This document shows, in pieces, positions 16,932-25,125 of a DNA stretch of 35,319 bases (its first letter is position 1; each line of letters opens with the position of its first letter). A program made the position numbers and the translations under genes. This DNA is from CAYLLD01 sp964425135 (GTDB lineage Bacteria > Pseudomonadota > Alphaproteobacteria > Rhodobacterales > Rhodobacteraceae): assembly GCA_964425135.1 (NCBI GenBank), contig CAYRKW010000034.1, forward strand, positions 1-35,319, read 5' to 3'. The notes beneath the pieces are model-generated. The model was given only the letters and a program-made list of their open reading frames with translations. It was not told where the DNA came from and did no database searches.

Positions 16932-17068
16932 AGAAGTGCACCCTCGCGCCCCGATCTCGGCTTGCCCGCGCGATGCGAATCCTCTATACCTCAAATCCCG
17001 TGATACACGGTCGCCCTGAGCAGAAAAAAGCGACCCCAAAACAACAAATCGCGGGAGCCCCATTCGCA

Positions 17069-18697
17069 ATGGCACGTTATATTTTCATTACCGGCGGCGT
17101 CGTTTCGTCGCTCGGCAAGGGCTTGGCAAGCGCTGCCCTGGGCGCTCTTTTGCAGGCCCGCGGCTACTCCGTCCGATTGCGAAAACTCGATCCATATCTC
17201 AACGTCGACCCCGGCACGATGAGCCCCTATGAACACGGCGAGGTATTCGTCACCGACGATGGCGCAGAAACCGATCTCGACCTTGGCCATTACGAACGCT
17301 TCACAGGCGTGCCGGCCCGCTCCAGCGATTCCGTCTCTTCAGGCCGCATTTATTCAGATGTGCTCGAAAAAGAGCGGCGCGGCGATTACCTTGGCAAAAC
17401 AATTCAGGTCGTCCCCCATGTCACCAACCAAATCAAAGACTTTATCCGCATCGGCGAGGACGAGGTCGATTTCATGCTCTGTGAAATCGGCGGAACCGTC
17501 GGCGATATCGAGGGCCTGCCCTTCTTCGAAGCCATCCGCCAGTTCAAATTCGACAACCCGCCCGGCCAATGCATCTACATGCATCTCACCCTCCTGCCCT
17601 ACCTGAATGCGTCTGGAGAACTGAAAACCAAACCGACCCAGCACTCGGTCAAAGAGTTGCAGTCCATCGGCATCGCCCCCGATATCCTCGTCTGCCGCTC
17701 CGAGCGTGACATCCCGCAAAAAGAACGCGACAAGCTGGCCCTCTTTTGCAACGTCCGCCCGGACGCCGTGATCCCGGCCTATGACCTGAACTCGATCTAC
17801 GACGCGCCCATTGCCTACCACAAGGAGGGCCTCGACCAAGCCGTGCTCGACGCCTTTGGCATCTCACCTGCGCCAAAACCGGTCATGGCCCGCTGGGACG
17901 ACGTCTCCGAGCGTGTGAACAACCCCGAGGGCGAAGTCCGCGTTGCCATCGTTGGCAAATATGTTCAACTCGAAGACGCCTATAAATCGATCAACGAAGC
18001 CCTCACCCACGCAGGCATGTGGAACCGGGTCAAAGTCCGCGCCGAATGGATCGACAGCCAGATTTTCGAGGGTGAAGGCAATGCGGACAAGCTCGAAGAC
18101 TTCGACGCCATCCTCGTCCCCGGCGGTTTTGGCGAGCGCGGCACCGAAGGCAAAATCCGTGCCGCCCAATTCGCACGCGAGCACAATATCCCCTATCTTG
18201 GCATCTGTTTGGGCATGCAAATGGCCGTCATCGAAGCTGCGCGCAATCTGGCAAAAATCAAAGACGCAGGCTCTGAGGAATTCGACGACGAAGCAGGCAA
18301 AAAGCGCTTCACTCCGGTGGTCTACCACCTCAAAGAATGGCTCGAAGGCAACCGCACCGTCGAGCGCGCCAAATCCGATGACAAAGGCGGCACCATGCGC
18401 CTGGGCGCCTATAACGCCAGCCTAACGGGCGGTAGCCTGGTCGCAAAAGTCTACGGCAGCACCGCGATAAGCGAACGCCACCGCCACCGCTACGAGGTTG
18501 ACATCAAGTACCGCGACAAGCTGGAGGCCGCAGGCCTTGTCTTCTCCGGCATGTCCCCCGACGGCAAACTCCCCGAAATCGTCGAACTGAAAGACCACCC
18601 ATGGTACATCGGCGTGCAGTTCCACCCCGAGCTGAAGAGCAAACCCTTCGATCCGCATCCATTGTTCAAGGACTTTGTGCGGGCGGCGGTGGAGAAG
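17069..18697 (+). CDS. pyrG: CTP synthase, 3' end lost in assembly gap
   Basis: 543 codons of CTP synthase are present, which makes CTP from UTP with glutamine as nitrogen donor. The N-terminal synthetase domain starts MARYIFITGGVVSSLGKGLA and contains DPYLNVDPGTMSPYEHGEV and EIGGTVGDIEGLPF. The C-terminal glutamine amidotransferase domain has the nucleophile in YLGICLGMQMA and ends with IGVQFHPELKSKPFDPHPL, which supplies the His and Glu of the triad. The reading frame runs into the N block after FVRAAVEK, so only a few residues and the stop are missing. Start at ATG 17069, where the family consensus begins. Confidence 0.96.
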
Positions 18698-18797
18698 NNN
18701 NNNNNNNNNNNNNNNNNNNNNNNNNNNNNNNNNNNNNNNNNNNNNNNNNNNNNNNNNNNNNNNNNNNNNNNNNNNNNNNNNNNNNNNNNNNNNNNNN
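18698..18797. other. Assembly gap of 100 N
   Basis: Exactly 100 unknown bases, the usual placeholder for a scaffold gap of unknown size. It removes the pyrG stop, anything between pyrG and the toxin gene, and probably the toxin promoter. The continuous open frame across it joins two unrelated proteins and is an artefact. The true distance between the flanks is not known. Confidence 0.98.
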
Positions 18798-18799
18798 AA

Positions 18800-19057
18800 G
18801 TGAAACAAATCACCTACCAGAGCGAAGCGCTCAAGAGCTTGCGCAAAATGCCAGCCAACACCGCAAAACGCATTCGCGCCAAGGTTTCGGCCTATGCCAC
18901 TGATCCGGCGAGCCAAGCCAATAATGTCGCGCGGCTCAAGGGTCAGGACAATATCCGGCTTCGGGTCGGCGACTGGCGGGTGATTATGAAAGAGACCACG
19001 GTGATCAACGTGGTCAAGATCGGCCCGCGCGGTTCGATCTATGAAGGAGAGAGATGA
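18800..19057 (+). CDS. RelE/ParE-superfamily toxin
   Basis: An 85-residue protein of the RelE type, the toxin of a type II toxin-antitoxin pair. It begins VKQITYQSEALKSLRKMPAN, with AKRIRAKVSAYATDP, then VARLKGQDNIRLRVGDWRVI, the conserved R-x-R-x-G-x-W-R-V pattern of RelE-like folds. It ends VVKIGPRGSIYEGER. The start is taken as GTG 18800, the third base after the gap; an earlier start inside the gap cannot be excluded. Its stop overlaps the antitoxin start (ATGA, 19054-19057), so the two are translated together. RelE proteins usually cut mRNA on the ribosome. Confidence 0.82.
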   Translation: MKQITYQSEALKSLRKMPANTAKRIRAKVSAYATDPASQANNVARLKGQDNIRLRVGDWRVIMKETTVINVVKIGPRGSIYEGER

Positions 19058-19389
19058 TGCCAAAAGACATGGTGACCATTCCCCGCGAAGAGTTCGAGCG
19101 TCTGGTTGAGGCCGCCGAAGATCTCGAAGACCTCCGCGCAATTGAGGCTTACGAGGCCAATCCAAAAGAAGGCATCCCCGACGAATATGTTGGCCGAATC
19201 CTCGACGGCGAGCCGCTCCTGCGTGTCTTCCGCGAGTGGCGCGGTCTCAATCAGTCCGAACTTGCCCGTGCCTCCGGCGTGCATCGCGTCTCCGTCGCGG
19301 ATATCGAGGCGGGGCGGAAGACCGGCTCGGTCAAGACGCTCAAGAAACTGGCAGATGCGCTTCGGATCACCATCGACGATCTGGTCTAG
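19054..19389 (+). CDS. XRE-family antitoxin of the RelE-type pair
   Basis: A 111-residue protein. The C-terminal half is a Cro/C1-type helix-turn-helix (about residues 63-110: REWRGLNQSELARASGVHRV followed by SVADIEAGRKTGSVKTLKKL). The N-terminal half (MVTIPREEFERLVEAAEDLE) is an acidic helical region likely to wrap the toxin. The toxin-first order with an HTH antitoxin resembles higBA-like modules. The start may be ATG 19054 or the next in-frame ATG at 19057. Such antitoxins usually repress their own promoter, which here would lie in the gap. The phased GTCCGA repeats just downstream are possible further targets. Confidence 0.85.
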   Translation: MMPKDMVTIPREEFERLVEAAEDLEDLRAIEAYEANPKEGIPDEYVGRILDGEPLLRVFREWRGLNQSELARASGVHRVSVADIEAGRKTGSVKTLKKLADALRITIDDLV

Positions 19390-19399
19390 CGCTCGGCAG

Positions 19400-19450
19400 G
19401 TCCGACCAAAAGTCCGATAAAAACCCGATAAAGGTCCGACGCAAGTCCGA
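19400..19450 (+). repeat. Phased GTCCGA repeat block
   Basis: GTCCGA occurs at 19400, 19412, 19434 and 19445, with a variant CCCGATA at 19424. The spacings of 12, 12, 10 and 11 bases are close to one helical turn, so all copies lie on the same face of the helix. The block starts 11 bases after the antitoxin stop and about 100 bases before gloA. It could be a multi-site operator or a decayed iteron-like array. Confidence 0.55.
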
Positions 19451-19511
19451 AACCGGAAATCCGGCGTTCACAACCTTTCCATTTGCCCACCGCCGTCCTG
19501 CGCACTACCCT

Positions 19512-19536
19512 TTCGCTTAACCCCAAAAGCGAAGGA
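19512..19536 (+). promoter_or_regulatory. Hairpin overlapping the gloA ribosome-binding site
   Basis: TTCGCTT (19512-19518) can pair with AAGCGAA (19527-19533). The second arm overlaps the start of the likely Shine-Dalgarno GAAGGA (19531-19536), which is 10 bases before the ATG at 19547. Partial masking of the site could damp translation of gloA and of the coupled genes after it. Confidence 0.35.
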
Positions 19537-19546
19537 CACGAATAAT

Positions 19547-19975
19547 ATGCCTCTCACCTATCTCCACACCATGGTTCGCGTGAAAGACCTCGAAAAATCG
19601 GTCGCCTTCTACGAGTTGCTCGGCCTCAAGGAAACGCGCCGCATGGACAACGACAAGGGCCGCTTCACGCTCCTGTTCATGGCACCACCCGATCAGCCCG
19701 AATGCCCGGTGGAGCTGACATATAACTGGGACGGTGATGACGGACTGCCGTCGGACAGCCGCCATTTCGGCCATCTCGCCTACCGCGTTGATAACATTTA
19801 CGAAACTTGCCAGAAACTGATGGATGCAGGGGTGACGATCAACCGGCCACCGCATGATGGCCACATGGCGTTTGTGCGCTCGCCTGACAATATTTCCATC
19901 GAGCTTTTGCAAGAAGGTGACAACCTGCCACCTGCCGAGCCTTGGACGAGTATGGGCAACACAGGTCACTGGTAA
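19547..19975 (+). CDS. gloA: Lactoylglutathione lyase (glyoxalase I)
   Basis: A 142-residue glyoxalase I that turns the methylglyoxal-glutathione adduct into S-lactoylglutathione. The metal ligands fit the E. coli pattern: His7 (TYLHTMVRV), Glu56 (CPVELTYNW), His76 (HFGHLAYRV) and Glu119 (ISIELLQEG). The typical VAFYELLGLKETRRMDNDKG is present near the start. The C-terminal tail (PAEPWTSMGNTGHW) is as in Rhodobacteraceae homologues. Its TAA directly abuts the ATG of the first DUF1194 gene (TAAATG at 19973-19978), so it leads a five-gene translation-coupled string. A hairpin overlaps its ribosome site. Confidence 0.94.
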   Translation: MPLTYLHTMVRVKDLEKSVAFYELLGLKETRRMDNDKGRFTLLFMAPPDQPECPVELTYNWDGDDGLPSDSRHFGHLAYRVDNIYETCQKLMDAGVTINRPPHDGHMAFVRSPDNISIELLQEGDNLPPAEPWTSMGNTGHW

Positions 19976-20626
19976 ATGCTGCGCAGCGCAGCGCTCATTC
20001 TGGCTTTGCTCGCGTCTCCGGCGCAGGCCTGCAAGGTTGCGCTCGCGCTGACCATTGATGTCTCCGGCTCGATCAGCCCGGCTGAATACCGTCTGCAAAT
20101 GAACGGTCTGGCCAGCGCCCTTGAAGACCCCACCGTCGCCGATGCCCTGATCGATGCAAAGGCCCATGTCACGACGATCCACTGGTCCGGCGCATCGCGC
20201 CAGATGGTGACAATTCCATGGGTCGAGATCACTGCACAGGCGGACGTCGATGCGCTCGCCTCATCTGTTCGCACGATTGAGCGGCCATGGCGCAATTTCT
20301 CCACCGCCATCGGCCAAATGCTTGAAATCACAGGACCTTTGTTCAATGATCGCCCCTGCGAGCGGTTTGTCATCGATGTCTCTGGCGACGGAGTGTCCAA
20401 CGAGGGCAACGCGCCGGACACGATCCGCGATCATCTGGTTGCGCGCGGTATTCAAATCAACGCGCTGGCGATTTTGGGGGAAAGCAGCGACGATTTGCCA
20501 AGCTATTTCCGCACCCATGTGATCGGCGGAGCGGGCGCTTTTGTCTATGTCGCCGAGAGTTTTGACGACTACCCACGCGCCATCCGCCGCAAACTGCTCG
20601 ATGAGATATCGGAGCCGGTCTCGTGA
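19976..20626 (+). CDS. DUF1194 secreted vWA-domain protein, copy 1
   Basis: A 216-residue protein with a signal peptide (MLRSAALILALLASPAQA) followed by a vWA-like fold. The MIDAS motif is LTIDVSGSIS (Asp28, Ser30, Ser32), with the conserved Trp in HWSGASRQM and a second acidic motif VIDVSGDGVSNEG. Cys19 next to the signal end and Cys in RPCERFVID could form a disulfide. It ends in YPRAIRRKLLDEI, which the two following copies share. DUF1194 has no known function; vWA proteins with MIDAS usually bind metal and a protein ligand. It starts on the ATG touching the gloA stop and overlaps copy 2 by 4 bases (GTGA). Confidence 0.88.
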   Translation: MLRSAALILALLASPAQACKVALALTIDVSGSISPAEYRLQMNGLASALEDPTVADALIDAKAHVTTIHWSGASRQMVTIPWVEITAQADVDALASSVRTIERPWRNFSTAIGQMLEITGPLFNDRPCERFVIDVSGDGVSNEGNAPDTIRDHLVARGIQINALAILGESSDDLPSYFRTHVIGGAGAFVYVAESFDDYPRAIRRKLLDEISEPVS

Positions 20627-21291
20627 TCAAAGCCTTCCTCTGCGCCATGACCTTCAGCCTGCCCGCACATGCCTGCGACGTCGCGCTCATGTTCGGCATT
20701 GATGTCTCCGGCTCGATCAATGCAGACGAATGGGCGCTTCAAACTCAAGGTCTGGCCGATGCCCTGCTCGATCCTGAAATTGCACATGTTATCATCCAAT
20801 CAGAGGCCACGCTTTCGGCCATGCAATGGTCCGGCTCAGTGGAGCAGGAATTCTCTATCCCCTGGCAATCCATCACAGGCGAGGCAGAACTGGCGGTTTT
20901 CGCGAGCAAAATCAGAAACCTGGAGCGAAAATGGCTCTTCGGCAAAACATCCATAACACCAGCCCTGACCAAAATGCGGGACGCCTTCACTCCCGCCCCG
21001 CCCTGCCGCCGACTGGTCATCGACTTCTCCGGCGACGGGCTCGACAATGGCGAAGGTGATTTGCAAGCGATCCGCGCCGAGATCGGCAATCGGGGGATCA
21101 CCATCAACGGGTTGGCCATCGAGCCGCAGGACCACAACTCAGTCGCAGGCTACAAGAGCCTTGATGTGTATTATCGCAGCGAGATCATCATCGGGCGCGG
21201 CGCGTTCGTACAAGCCGCCAATGGGTATCGCGACTACCCGCGCGCCATTCGCAAAAAGCTCCTCACTGAATTGGTAACCCCCGGATCATGA
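20623..21291 (+). CDS. DUF1194 secreted vWA-domain protein, copy 2
   Basis: A 222-residue paralogue of the preceding gene, starting at GTG 20623 inside the stop of copy 1. Signal peptide MIKAFLCAMTFSLPAHA, then CDVALMFGIDVSGSINADEW with MIDAS residues Asp27, Ser29 and Ser31. The second motif is VIDFSGDGLDNGEGD and the conserved cysteine is in PPCRRLVIDF. The end is YPRAIRKKLLTEL. It differs from copies 1 and 3 by an insertion near DHNSVAGYKSLDVYYRSEI. It overlaps copy 3 by 4 bases (ATGA at 21288-21291). Probably periplasmic; the exact role is unknown. Confidence 0.87.
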   Translation: MIKAFLCAMTFSLPAHACDVALMFGIDVSGSINADEWALQTQGLADALLDPEIAHVIIQSEATLSAMQWSGSVEQEFSIPWQSITGEAELAVFASKIRNLERKWLFGKTSITPALTKMRDAFTPAPPCRRLVIDFSGDGLDNGEGDLQAIRAEIGNRGITINGLAIEPQDHNSVAGYKSLDVYYRSEIIIGRGAFVQAANGYRDYPRAIRKKLLTELVTPGS

Positions 21292-21938
21292 AAACACTTT
21301 TCGCCCTTTGCCTCGCGTTTCTCCCGCTTCAGGCACAAGCCTGCAAGGTCGCGCTTATGCTCGGGATCGACGTCTCGCATTCGATCGATTTCACGGAATA
21401 CCGCTGGCAGGTAGACGGGCTGTCCGCCGCGCTCAACGATCCGGTCATCGCCTCGACGCTGGTTGATCTTGATGCGGCCGTGGCGGTCACGCAATGGTCC
21501 GGCGAAGACCAGCAAGAGGTGAGCATTCCTTGGGTGCGCATGACGTCCGAAGACAGTTTGCGCGCCTTCCAGCACCGTGTCGATACCCTCAAGCGCCCAT
21601 GGGATAATTCGAACACGGCTGTTGGCGCGGCGCTTACAACGATGATTGGCGAGTTTAGCAAAGTCCCCGATTGCAGCCGTCAAGTGATCGATTTCTCCGG
21701 GGATGGCGATAACAATTCAGGCGAAGCCCCGCGCGAGGCGCGGGAGATGGCCCGCCAGCTTGGTATCATGGTGAACGGCCTCGCCATCGACCGCCTGGGC
21801 CTGTCGATCACCAAATACTACCGTGACTTTGTGATCGTCGGGCGCGGCGCTTTCGTTGTGACCGCCCATGGATATCATGACTATGCGCGCGCGATCCGCA
21901 AGAAACTGTTTCGCGAACTGCTGCCACCAAGCTCATGA
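21288..21938 (+). CDS. DUF1194 secreted vWA-domain protein, copy 3 with altered MIDAS
   Basis: A 216-residue third paralogue. Signal peptide MKTLFALCLAFLPLQAQA, then CKVALMLGIDVSHSIDFTEY. The central glycine of the D-V-S-G-S motif is histidine here (Asp28, Ser30, His31, Ser32), which keeps the metal-binding residues but changes the loop. The second motif is VIDFSGDGDNNSGE. The cysteine corresponding to the other copies is in VPDCSRQVIDF. It ends YARAIRKKLFREL. Its stop overlaps the start of the metallopeptidase-like gene by 4 bases (ATGA at 21935-21938). Confidence 0.87.
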   Translation: MKTLFALCLAFLPLQAQACKVALMLGIDVSHSIDFTEYRWQVDGLSAALNDPVIASTLVDLDAAVAVTQWSGEDQQEVSIPWVRMTSEDSLRAFQHRVDTLKRPWDNSNTAVGAALTTMIGEFSKVPDCSRQVIDFSGDGDNNSGEAPREAREMARQLGIMVNGLAIDRLGLSITKYYRDFVIVGRGAFVVTAHGYHDYARAIRKKLFRELLPPSS

Positions 21939-23005
21939 AATATATCGCGTTTTTCATCGCGATTATCTCAGCAACATCGCTCGCGCCGCCCTCTGTTGCC
22001 AGCGAGACCTCCGTCAATTGCGTTCACGATCAATTACAACTGTTGGGATATGATCCGGGCGCGCGCGATGGCCGGATCGATCACCACATGATCGGCGCAT
22101 ATGCGGTTTTGCAAAACCATCGCGGCGCGGACAGGCTTCCGGTTGATCTCAATTACTCCAAAGCTGTTGTGATCTGCCGATTGCTGGGGCTGGAAGTGGA
22201 TGATCTGACCGTGCAATGGCCCAGCGAGCTTGATCCCTATTCCCTCTACACCACATCGGCCTTTTCCAACGCCTGGGTGCGCTTGTTTGAAGATGCCGCA
22301 AGCAATGCAGCCTGGCATTTGCTGGAGCGCTATAATCTCGTGCTGTCCGACAGCTACACGCTGATTGCGGTCAATAGCGCAGTCGCAGGCTCGCTTTTGG
22401 CGGGTCGGGAAGACGGGATCATTCTTGGACCATTCGAAATTGCACGTGCCTACAACGCGTTTTGCCCGCCAGAGGTCTGGGTGAATGGGTTTGCCTATAA
22501 CCGGGTGATCGTCCTGTGTTTTCGCGATCTGACATCGGCACCGGACGCGTGGGATAAGCGCGTGATCAACGAAATCATGCTGCACGAAATTTTCCATATC
22601 GCGCAAAACCAACTCACCGGATTTTTCGATATTTCAGATGAAGAGACGGGGCGGGCCTTGCAAGGCCCGGCGTGGCTGGCTGAGGGGAGCGCAGAGTTTT
22701 TCGCTGTCAGCTCCAGCTTGGAGCCGCTCGATATCGCGGATTATTTCAAAGGCCAACGCGCCGTTCTGGGGCGCCCGACACGCACACTCGGCGCCTATGA
22801 GATGCGCGACACGCGTCAGAACGATCTGAAGCGCCTTTATCCGCAGGGTCTTTACGCGGCTTATATTCTGGCGCGCGAACATGGGGACGCAACGCTGGTG
22901 GAGTTTTACGATTTGATCGGGCGTGGCACACCTTGGAAAGCCGCATTCGAACAGGCGTTCAACCAAAGCGTTGAAGTCTTCTACGCAGAGTTTCCCACCA
23001 AATAA
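21935..23005 (+). CDS. Secreted HExxH metallopeptidase-like protein
   Basis: A 356-residue protein with a signal peptide (MKYIAFFIAIISATSLA). Residues about 27-90 resemble a peptidoglycan-binding-like repeat (LQLLGYDPGARDGRIDHH). The zinc motif is LHEIFHIAQN (His217, Glu218, His221). A likely third ligand lies in WLAEGSAEFFA (Glu250 or Glu254), the gluzincin spacing. The central part has scattered cysteines (81, 177, 195). It is the last gene of the gloA-DUF1194 string. Function is unknown: a periplasmic or cell-surface peptidase working with the three vWA proteins is a fair inference but not shown. It ends 4 bases before the stop of a convergent gene. Confidence 0.8.
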   Translation: MKYIAFFIAIISATSLAPPSVASETSVNCVHDQLQLLGYDPGARDGRIDHHMIGAYAVLQNHRGADRLPVDLNYSKAVVICRLLGLEVDDLTVQWPSELDPYSLYTTSAFSNAWVRLFEDAASNAAWHLLERYNLVLSDSYTLIAVNSAVAGSLLAGREDGIILGPFEIARAYNAFCPPEVWVNGFAYNRVIVLCFRDLTSAPDAWDKRVINEIMLHEIFHIAQNQLTGFFDISDEETGRALQGPAWLAEGSAEFFAVSSSLEPLDIADYFKGQRAVLGRPTRTLGAYEMRDTRQNDLKRLYPQGLYAAYILAREHGDATLVEFYDLIGRGTPWKAAFEQAFNQSVEVFYAEFPTK

Positions 23006-23009
23006 CCCT

Positions 23010-23498
23010 CTAAGCCTTCCGCCGCGCCCGCCATATTTGCATGCCCCACAACCGTAGATAGCTCAGCACAAACACAATCGCGATCATCTTGATCGACAAA
23101 AGACCAAAATCCCGCGCCCAAACCCAAACTCCAAACCCACGCGTCGCCATTCCAGCGGCGAGGATCAGGATGAACGGCAGCGCATTGTGCATCTCGTCGA
23201 TTTGATTGCACCAAAATATCTTTCGCGCTTCCAATGGCCGCTTTAAGACCGAGCAAAACCGGCCAATCAGATAGCTGAGGAAAAAATATACCGGGATCAT
23301 GGCAATGAAATAAACACCGTCCATATTGCCCATGCGATAATCGCGCAGCCCGATCAGACCGAGCAGAATGAACAGGGACGCGATGCAGATGGCCAGGCAG
23401 AAATACACTGCCATCGATAGCGGTATCTCCCCCTGCCTCATGGGCTTGCTTTCAAATTCCACGCTCATAAGACGCAATGTGCCCGTGGAATTTGTCAT
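23010..23498 (-). CDS. Hypothetical four-span membrane protein
   Basis: A protein of up to 162 residues with about four membrane spans: MAVYFCLAICIASLFILLGL, VYFIAMIPVYFFLSYLIGRF, ALPFILILAAGMATRGFGVW and MIAIVFVLSYLRLWGM. It ends in a basic tail (QIWRARRKA). I recognise no family. Two starts are possible, ATG 23498 or ATG 23468 (MSVEFESKPM); neither has a clear ribosome site. Its 3' end faces the metallopeptidase-like gene with only 4 bases between the stops. Upstream of it, on the other strand, is ssrA. Confidence 0.65.
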   Translation of the reverse strand: MTNSTGTLRLMSVEFESKPMRQGEIPLSMAVYFCLAICIASLFILLGLIGLRDYRMGNMDGVYFIAMIPVYFFLSYLIGRFCSVLKRPLEARKIFWCNQIDEMHNALPFILILAAGMATRGFGVWVWARDFGLLSIKMIAIVFVLSYLRLWGMQIWRARRKA

Positions 23499-23581
23499 TC
23501 AAGCGACCAAAACAGGCGAATAACAGGACAATTCGATGTTTTTTGCCCTTCATTTTTCACCGATTGTGCTTATATCTGGGA

Positions 23582-23897
23582 TGTCTCTTCATGGGACTAT
23601 GGTGATAAACGCGCACGTAATAAGCGGATCGGACCCGGGGGCGGTACCCGGCGGCTCCACCAAACACCCTTCATTTGAGGGATCATGGGGCCGAAATAGG
23701 ATCGACGGACGTCTAAAGGTGTTAGCTTTTACTCGGCAGGATGCCACCGTTACCGGCTCGAACAGTATAGTTGCAAATGACAACCATGCTCCGGTCGCAG
23801 TCGCTGCGTAAGCAGTGCCTAAGATCGAAACTTTAAGTCGTTCGCCCTAGCCGGCGTTCGCGGGGTTCGGAGGCACCTGGCAACAGAAGCCTCCACT
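23582..23897 (+). ncRNA. ssrA: tmRNA (permuted two-piece ssrA)
   Basis: This is the circularly permuted alphaproteobacterial tmRNA gene. The acceptor piece comes first and ends in CGGCTCCACCA at 23652-23662; its T-arm is CCGGG, loop GGCGGTA, CCCGG. The coding piece begins GGGGCCG at 23687. GGGGCCG and CGGCTCC form a 7-bp acceptor stem with a G3-U wobble, the alanine identity element. The tag frame resumes at GCA 23773 and encodes ANDNHAPVAVAA, stopping at TAA 23809-23811. The coding piece ends near GCCTCC (23889-23894), which pairs with GGAGGC upstream. A 24-base loop between the pieces is removed by processing. The 5' end is estimated from TATATC at 23571 as a possible -10. tmRNA rescues stalled ribosomes. 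Confidence 0.93.
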
Positions 23898-23992
23898 TAC
23901 CTCACAGTTCCAACATCGCTTCAAAGTTTCTTTTTTGAAACCGCGCTCCCTATCAACGCGCACGCATCCGACGAAGCCGGACAGCCCCGTCA

Positions 23993-24958
23993 CTACAAAA
24001 ACGCCGGAAGTATTTCCTCCGCGATCTTCTCCATCGTCGGCTCGATATCCGCATTATTGAACCGCAAATTCAGCGCCACATGATTAACGCCGATCGCTTC
24101 CAATGCCAGCAAATGCTCACGCAAAAAATCGGTCCCCGCCGCATAGCCAAGCGCGATGGGGCGCGCGGGCATCGCGGACGACGGCATCACATCCACATAA
24201 AGCGACTGCATCACCGGTTTCTCTACATCCCCCACAGCAGCCACCTGCGCACGAAAACCGGACACCGCATCCTGCTGCCGGTCCAGCTGACGCGGATAAG
24301 TGATCCAACCATCCGCATGCTCTGCCACCCATTCGGGCGTCTGACGCGCGCCCCCTGTAATCAGCATCGGGATGCGCCCGCCCACAGGCTTGGGCAACAA
24401 ATCCATATATCCGTTCAAACGCCCGTGCTGCCCGTCATGCACCGGAAAGCTCTCAAAAGTCGCGCGCATATAAGCGACACTTTCGCGAAACAACGCCCCA
24501 CGCGCCTCAAAATCCACCGCCATCGCCGGATATTCTTCGGGCCGATCACCCGAGGCGATGCCCAAAAGCATGCGCCCGCCCGACAGCTGATCGACCGAGG
24601 CCGCCGCCTTCGCAACATGGGCCGGATGGCGCAGCGGCAGGATCGCGCTCGCAATGCCAAGACCGATATCCCGCGTCGCCATCGCAAGCGCGCCCAGATA
24701 CACGAACGGATCGAACATCTGCCCCACATCCCCGAAGGAGGGCACGTTGAACGGCACATCGCGCAACCAAAGTGCGGAAAACCCCAGCTCTTCTGCCAGT
24801 TTTGCACGCTCGATATGGCGCTCGAGCGTCGGATGATCGATATCCAGATACGCCTCAATCGGTGACACGAGCCCGATGCTCAGGCGTCCTTGCCGAAACA
24901 CCGAACCATAAGCACGATTGAATGCTGGAAAAGACTTGGCAATCGCGGTCTCAGTCAC
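23993..24958 (-). CDS. LLM-class flavin-dependent oxidoreductase
   Basis: A 321-residue protein of the bacterial luciferase-like monooxygenase family, F420 or FMN dependent. Typical segments are SIGLVSPIEAYLDIDHPTLE, AEELGFSALWLRDVPF, LGIASAILPLRHPAHVAKA, VDQLSGGRMLLGIASGDRPE and MLITGGARQTPEWVAEHADG. Start at GTG 24958 with AGGGAG about 8 bases before it. The substrate is unknown. It lies between ssrA and sspB and is divergent from sspB; no functional link to tmRNA is evident. Confidence 0.87.
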   Translation of the reverse strand: MTETAIAKSFPAFNRAYGSVFRQGRLSIGLVSPIEAYLDIDHPTLERHIERAKLAEELGFSALWLRDVPFNVPSFGDVGQMFDPFVYLGALAMATRDIGLGIASAILPLRHPAHVAKAAASVDQLSGGRMLLGIASGDRPEEYPAMAVDFEARGALFRESVAYMRATFESFPVHDGQHGRLNGYMDLLPKPVGGRIPMLITGGARQTPEWVAEHADGWITYPRQLDRQQDAVSGFRAQVAAVGDVEKPVMQSLYVDVMPSSAMPARPIALGYAAGTDFLREHLLALEAIGVNHVALNLRFNNADIEPTMEKIAEEILPAFL

Positions 24959-25125
24959 CCGGCTTGCTCCCTCGTTTTTGCCTCTCTGTCTTCTATCAAG
25001 CTAAGGCGAGTCAACAAGCAAAACCACGGACACAGTCCAAACCACCCGAAACGATGGTCTTTCATTTTCGTTGCACAGCGCGCAAGCTGCGGTATAGATC
25101 ACGCATTCACGAACGGGATACCGCA

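Noticed and set aside
16973..19057. A single 694-residue plus-strand frame
   Set aside because: It is pyrG and a RelE toxin joined through 100 N; two separate proteins.
23536..23811. A 91-residue plus-strand frame ending NDNHAPVAVAA
   Set aside because: Its end is the tmRNA tag; the region is structured RNA, not a protein gene.
24080..24865. A 261-residue plus-strand frame
   Set aside because: Antisense to the flavin oxidoreductase gene, His/Arg-rich shadow composition.
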